From Sphingomonadaceae bacterium (lineage in GTDB: Bacteria; Pseudomonadota; Alphaproteobacteria; Sphingomonadales; Sphingomonadaceae): a stretch of 14,127 nt of DNA. Positions within the stretch are counted from its first letter, which is position 1. Each line of letters starts with the position of its first letter. The stretch lies in the NCBI GenBank assembly GCA_013821585.1, contig JACDGO010000019.1, positions 1 through 14,127 on the forward strand. Reading direction: 5' to 3'. Made by a program: the position numbers and the translations under genes. The notes under the pieces are model-generated. The model saw only the letters and a program-made list of their open reading frames with translations. It ran no database searches and was not told the DNA's origin. This document shows positions 12,272 through 14,127 of the stretch, piece by piece.

Positions 12272-13960
12272 ATGACCGACGTGACGCTCGCCGGCCGTCC
12301 AATCCGCGCGGCGCTATACTTGCGGGTCTCCACCGGCCGCCAAGCCGAGAGCGACCTGTCCATTCCAGATCAACGGCGTCAGGCCGATGCCTATTGCGCC
12401 GCCAAAGGCTGGCAGGTCGCCTCCGAATATCTGGAACCCGGCCAGTCGGCGACCGACGACCGCCGCCCCGAGTTCCAGCGCATGATGGACGCGGCGTCCG
12501 AACGCCCCGCGCCGTTCGACGTCGTGCTGGTCCATTCCTTCTCGCGCTTCTTCCGCGATCAGTTCCAACTTGAGTTCTACGTCCGGCGGCTCGCCAAGGC
12601 CGACGTTCGGCTGGTGTCGATCACCCAGGACCTTGGCGACGACCCGATGAGCAACATGATCCGCCAGATCATGGCGCTGTTCGACGAGTATCAGTCCAAG
12701 GAGAACGCCAAGCACACGCTGCGCGCCATGAACGAGAACGCCCGCCAAGGCTTCTGGAACGGCGCGTTGCCGCCGATCGGCTATCGCATTGTCGCCGCCG
12801 AACAGCGCGGGGCCAAGACCAAGAAGAAGCTGGAGATCGACCCGATCCACGCCGAGACCGTGCGGCTGATCTACCGGCTGGCGTTACGCGGCGAAGGCGA
12901 CAGCGGCCCGATGGGCTTGAAGTCGATCACCACCCATCTGAACGCCCGCGACATCCGCACCCGCGACGGCGGGCGCTGGGGCATCGCCGCTGTCCATCAG
13001 GTGCTCACCCGAACGACCTATATCGGCGAGCACCGCTTCAACACCCGCGACCACAAGACCAGGCGGCCGAAGCCTGAGGCGGAACACGCCGTCATGGCCG
13101 TGCCGCCGATCGTCACCGAGCCTGAGTGGAAGGCGGTGCAGGCCCACCTCAAATCCCGCAGCCCGCAATGGACCGCGCCGCGCACGGTCAGCGGCCCCAC
13201 CCTTCTTACCGGCATCTGCTTCTGCGCCACGTGCGGCGGCGCGATGACCCTCAGGACCGGCAAGAGCGGGCAATATCGCTACTACACCTGCTCGACCCGC
13301 GCCCGGCAAGGGAACACCGGCTGCGGCGGCACGACCGTGCCGATGGCCAAGCTGGACAAGGCTGTGGCCGATCACCTGGAGGACCGGCTGCTTGACCCCC
13401 GTCGATTGACGGTCCTGTTGGGCGAGGTGCTGGACCGTCGTGAGGAGTATGTCGAACGGCGGCGCGGCCATATCACCGAGCTGCGCAAACGCGCGGCCGA
13501 GGCCGACGCCAAGCTCGTCAGACTCTACGAAGCGATTGAGAACGGCGTCGCCGACATCAGCGATCCGGCCTTGAAGGGGCGGCTCGCCGAACTCTCAGCG
13601 ATTCGCGACCAAGCCCGCGCCGATTCAGAACGGGCGGCGGGCGCGATCGAACGCGCCGGACCCGAGCTGACGACCGAGAAGGTGAAGGCATTCGCGGCGG
13701 CAGCGCGTCGCCGCCTGCGCAACAAGGACGGCAGCTATCGCCGCGACCACCTCCGAGCCGTGGCGCAGCGGATCGAGGTGGTCGGCAACAGCGAAGTCCG
13801 CATCATGGGCACGAAAACCGAGTTGCTGCGGACTCTCGCCGCCGTCGCCAGCGTGGGAACGGCGGCGAACGGCGTTCCCACTTTTGAACCGAAATGGCGC
13901 GCCCGGAGCGATTCGAACGCCCGACCCTCGGATTCGAAGTCCGATGCTCTATCCAGCTGA
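12272..13960 (+). CDS. Large serine recombinase/integrase
   Basis: 562 aa, ATG 12272 with GGGAG about 9 bases upstream. Order: resolvase catalytic domain with nucleophile Ser 20 in YLRVSTGRQ and the arginine region SRFFRDQ (residues 13-160); the Recombinase domain (GYRIVAAEQRG, HQVLTRTTYIGEHRF, about 165-295); a zinc ribbon with Cys 318, 321, 340 and 351; and a long coiled coil (about 385-460). This is the full architecture of large serine integrases, which join short attachment sites through double-strand breaks and a covalent serine link. The last 21 or so codons (13895-13960) lie inside the tRNA-Arg gene read on the opposite strand (RPSDSKSDALSS). The C-terminus is therefore supplied by the integration site, and the protein encoded by the circular element would end differently. 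Confidence 0.93.
   Translation: MTDVTLAGRPIRAALYLRVSTGRQAESDLSIPDQRRQADAYCAAKGWQVASEYLEPGQSATDDRRPEFQRMMDAASERPAPFDVVLVHSFSRFFRDQFQLEFYVRRLAKADVRLVSITQDLGDDPMSNMIRQIMALFDEYQSKENAKHTLRAMNENARQGFWNGALPPIGYRIVAAEQRGAKTKKKLEIDPIHAETVRLIYRLALRGEGDSGPMGLKSITTHLNARDIRTRDGGRWGIAAVHQVLTRTTYIGEHRFNTRDHKTRRPKPEAEHAVMAVPPIVTEPEWKAVQAHLKSRSPQWTAPRTVSGPTLLTGICFCATCGGAMTLRTGKSGQYRYYTCSTRARQGNTGCGGTTVPMAKLDKAVADHLEDRLLDPRRLTVLLGEVLDRREEYVERRRGHITELRKRAAEADAKLVRLYEAIENGVADISDPALKGRLAELSAIRDQARADSERAAGAIERAGPELTTEKVKAFAAAARRRLRNKDGSYRRDHLRAVAQRIEVVGNSEVRIMGTKTELLRTLAAVASVGTAANGVPTFEPKWRARSDSNARPSDSKSDALSS
13853..13881. terminator. Long-armed inverted repeat at the recombinase 3' end
   Basis: GTGGGAAC (13853-13860) and GTTCCCAC (13874-13881) pair perfectly around a 13-base loop and are followed by TTTT. 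It lies 9 bases before the repeated tRNA 3' end. It may be the element's own terminator for the recombinase, or a protein-binding arm of the attachment site. Confidence 0.4.
13890..13905 (+). repeat. 16-bp repeat covering the tRNA-Arg 3' end, candidate att core
   Basis: CGAAATGGCGCGCCCG. On the minus strand it holds the 3' acceptor strand, discriminator and CCA of the tRNA plus five bases beyond. An identical copy lies at 14013-14028. Confidence 0.6.
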
Positions 13961-13971
13961 GCTAGGGGCGC
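13895..13971 (-). tRNA. tRNA-Arg (anticodon TCG)
   Basis: 77 bases including an encoded CCA. Cloverleaf on the minus strand: acceptor GCGCCCC, D stem GCTC/GAGC, anticodon stem TCGGA/TCCGA around loop CTTCGAA (anticodon TCG), five-base variable region, T stem GGGCG/CGCTC with loop TTCGAAT, acceptor CGGGCGC, then G and CCA. All stems pair except acceptor position 7:66, which is C opposite C. It is convergent with, and overlapped by, the recombinase frame. Its 3' end faces the mobile element, the usual geometry for integration into a tRNA. Confidence 0.93.
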
Positions 13972-13982
13972 GAAGGATCGCC

Positions 13983-14011
13983 ATCCAAGTGAGAGGCGCG
14001 CGGGCGGTCAA
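13983..14011 (-). promoter_or_regulatory. Candidate tRNA-Arg promoter
   Basis: On the minus strand TTGACC (14011-14006) and TTGGAT (13988-13983) are separated by 17 bases. The -10 ends 11 bases before the mature tRNA 5' end. The -35 is good and the -10 is weak. Confidence 0.5.
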
Positions 14012-14012
14012 G

Positions 14013-14028
14013 CGAAATGGCGCGCCCG
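14013..14028 (+). repeat. Second copy of the 16-bp tRNA 3'-end repeat
   Basis: CGAAATGGCGCGCCCG, identical to 13890-13905, placed just upstream of the tRNA promoter with no tRNA body attached. Possibly a scar of an earlier integration or of a lost tandem tRNA. Confidence 0.6.
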
Positions 14029-14035
14029 CACAGGC

Positions 14036-14057
14036 CAGCGGCGTTTTCACGCCGCTG
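14036..14057. terminator. Strong hairpin near the right edge
   Basis: CAGCGGCGT (14036-14044) and ACGCCGCTG (14049-14057) form a 9-bp GC-rich stem with a TTTC loop. No T-run on either side; it may end a transcript entering from the right. Nothing else is recognisable in 14058-14127. Confidence 0.35.
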
Positions 14058-14127
14058 CATGGCGCGAACCTTCGCGTTCGACGCCCCCGCGCCGTTCGTT
14101 CATCCCGCAGCCACCCCCGCCGCCAAC

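Noticed and set aside
11805..12275. 156-codon plus-strand frame
   Set aside because: It overlaps higA and the 83-aa gene in another frame and is Ser/Arg-rich without domain features; the 83-aa frame ending just before the recombinase is the better gene.
12314..12850. 178-codon minus-strand frame
   Set aside because: It is antisense to the catalytic domain of the serine recombinase.
1..14127. CRISPR array
   Set aside because: No regularly spaced short repeats were found; the only direct repeats are the hsdS fragment, the IS target duplication and the tRNA 3'-end repeat.

Overview
The window is GC-rich and reads like an alphaproteobacterium, most likely a sphingomonad: an RlxS-type relaxase with a DUF3363-like body, a long-spacer serine recombinase lying against tRNA-Arg(TCG), and strong G/C third-position codon use. 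This host call is an inference from gene style. The layout looks like one end of an integrative mobilizable or conjugative element that stops at a tRNA gene on the right.

Left part (1-4438), a degraded defence island. It opens with the 3' end of a type I restriction specificity gene (hsdS). Ten bases later comes a coiled-coil/CHAT protease gene broken by a one-base frameshift and an in-frame amber codon. Next is a second, isolated copy of the last 43 codons of hsdS (129 bp, 10 mismatches), so the CHAT cassette is bracketed by a direct repeat of the hsdS 3' end. After it comes a second plus-strand cassette: an unrecognised 254-aa protein whose frame stays coding for 81 codons past an amber stop, a four-helix membrane protein, and a DUF4062 (TIR-like fold) protein. 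This sensor/membrane/DUF4062 cassette is the best candidate here for an undescribed defence system.

Middle (4431-7367), a complete IS66-family insertion sequence of 2921 bp (4439-7359) with 23-bp imperfect terminal inverted repeats and a perfect 8-bp target duplication GGTGGGAG. It carries tnpA (unusually long), tnpB and tnpC on the minus strand. Removing it rejoins a 17-codon open frame.

Right part (7368-13971), the mobility core and cargo. A structured region of several adjacent hairpins (7388-7489), a candidate oriT, precedes rlxS. Converging on rlxS is a two-gene minus-strand operon for a TauE/SafE permease and a short cation-diffusion-facilitator-like transporter. A higBA toxin-antitoxin pair follows, then an 83-aa unknown protein 15 bp before a large serine recombinase. 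The recombinase frame runs through the presumed attachment site, and its last 21 or so codons are the complement of the tRNA-Arg gene. A 16-bp copy of the tRNA 3' end recurs upstream of the tRNA promoter.

Working model: relaxase plus recombinase move the element, higBA stabilises it, metal/sulfur transport and restriction/defence genes are cargo, and the defence part is being remodelled by recombination at hsdS 3' ends, point decay and IS66 insertion.
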